This document shows, piece by piece, positions 6,036-6,334 of a stretch of DNA of 6,334 nt. The stretch is from Acidimicrobiia bacterium (lineage in GTDB: Bacteria > Actinomycetota > Acidimicrobiia > Acidimicrobiales > SZUA-35): the NCBI GenBank assembly GCA_029857855.1, contig JAOUGG010000156.1, positions 1 to 6,334 of the forward strand. Reading direction: 5' to 3'. Position numbers and translations under genes: made by a program. The notes beneath the pieces are model-generated. The model ran no database searches, was not told the DNA's origin, and worked only from the letters and a program-made list of their open reading frames with translations. The first letter of the stretch is position 1. Every line of letters starts with the position of its first letter.

Positions 6036-6053
6036 TCGGGGCGCCGGCCCCGA
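6036..6053. other. Perfect 7-bp GC-rich hairpin in the arfB-argS divergent gap
   Basis: TCGGGGC, loop GCCG, GCCCCGA: a perfect seven-base stem with a four-base loop. It lies about 29 bases upstream of the argS -10-like element and about 105 bases upstream of the arfB start. It could be an operator half-site pair or be folded in a long arfB leader, where it would precede the coding region. Nothing else is recognisable in the 164-base gap. Confidence 0.4.
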
Positions 6054-6081
6054 ATTCGGCTCGGCAACGGGCGATGAGCGT

Positions 6082-6087
6082 TAGCAT
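6082..6087 (+). promoter_or_regulatory. Candidate -10 element for leaderless argS
   Basis: TAGCAT is followed by seven bases and the ATG at 6095, the same geometry as xylA. No purine-rich ribosome binding site exists between them, which supports transcription starting at or next to the start codon. A -35 is not evident. Confidence 0.5.
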
Positions 6088-6094
6088 CGAACCC

Positions 6095-6334
6095 ATGATC
6101 AAAGATCAGCTGCTCGACGCGGTCGCCGGCGCGCTCAAGGCCCTCGGAATCGAGCCGGTTCCCGATGGCGTCGTCGTGGAGCGCCCCGCCCGTCGTGAGC
6201 ACGGCGACTGGTCGACCAACGCCGCCCTGGTCTCGGCCAAAGCCGCCGGGCGGAACCCCCGTGAGCTCGGTCAGGCGCTGGCCGACCATCTCACCGAGAA
6301 TCGGCCGCCACATGTCGAGGCGTTGGATATCGCC
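6095..6334 (+). CDS. argS: Arginyl-tRNA synthetase, N-terminal 80 residues (cut by window edge)
   Basis: The gene starts at ATG 6095 and is open to the last base. The 80 visible residues correspond to the N-terminal tRNA-recognition (Add-1) domain of class I arginyl-tRNA synthetase, which charges tRNA-Arg in the cytoplasm. Recognisable is the conserved block [11 protein letters not shown] (35-45) followed by [20 protein letters not shown], in which the bacterial family keeps the GD(W/Y)xTN signature. The HIGH and KMSK-like catalytic motifs would lie beyond the window. The start is supported by normal distance to the EHGDWSTN block and by a -10-like hexamer seven bases upstream. It is transcribed away from arfB. 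Confidence 0.93.
   Translation, partial: MIKDQLLDAVAGALKALGIEPVPDGVVVERPARREHGDWSTNAALVSAKAAGRNPRELGQALADHLTENRPPHVEALDIA

Noticed and set aside
5716..6102. Minus-strand open frame with an ATG near 6102 overlapping arfB
   Set aside because: It is out of frame with ArfB, becomes Arg/Pro-rich shadow sequence over the arfB coding region, and has no recognisable domain.

Overview
The window reads as GC-rich chromosomal DNA from an actinobacterium-like organism. The signs are strongly GC-biased third codon positions, GTG as well as ATG starts, several genes with a TAnnnT -10-like hexamer only 6-7 bases before the start codon (the leaderless pattern common in Actinobacteria), and a phosphofructokinase with a Lys in the PKTID motif. 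Acidimicrobiia would fit, but that is an impression from protein style, not a proven placement. I see no rRNA, tRNA, insertion sequence, phage gene or CRISPR array.

Left part (1-1497, minus strand): a probable cell-envelope pair. The upstream gene (606-1223) encodes a 205-residue secreted, extremely acidic, low-complexity protein whose C-terminus is an alternating Asp-X tract ending in (Asp-Ile)7-Asp. Fifty-nine bases downstream lies the 5' part of a lipoprotein-like or membrane-anchored protein (1-546, cut by the window edge) that looks like the N-terminus of an L,D-transpeptidase (peptidoglycan cross-linking). It was found by reading from a GTG start with a good ribosome binding site. The 274 bases between the acidic gene and the phosphofructokinase gene hold a 12-bp perfect inverted repeat enclosing two direct repeats, and a five-copy 13-bp tandem array whose first copy supplies the phosphofructokinase stop codon.

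Central part (1498-5445): carbohydrate metabolism. A 6-phosphofructokinase (1498-2625, minus) is divergent from a 440-residue major facilitator superfamily transporter (2732-4054, plus), which is followed after 59 bases by a full-length, long-form (class II) xylose isomerase (4114-5445, plus) with all catalytic and metal residues in place. Xylose isomerase feeds D-xylulose toward the pentose phosphate pathway and phosphofructokinase acts in glycolysis. The transporter's substrate cannot be read from the sequence.

Right part (5446-6334): translation genes. A ribosome-rescue peptidyl-tRNA hydrolase of the ArfB/YaeJ type (5517-5930, minus) converges on xylA and is divergent from the 5' end of arginyl-tRNA synthetase (6095 to the window edge, plus).

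Most of the window is ordinary housekeeping and metabolic DNA. The best candidates for something undescribed are the Asp-Ile repeat protein with its transpeptidase-like neighbour, and the two structured repeat elements in the 1224-1503 intergenic region.
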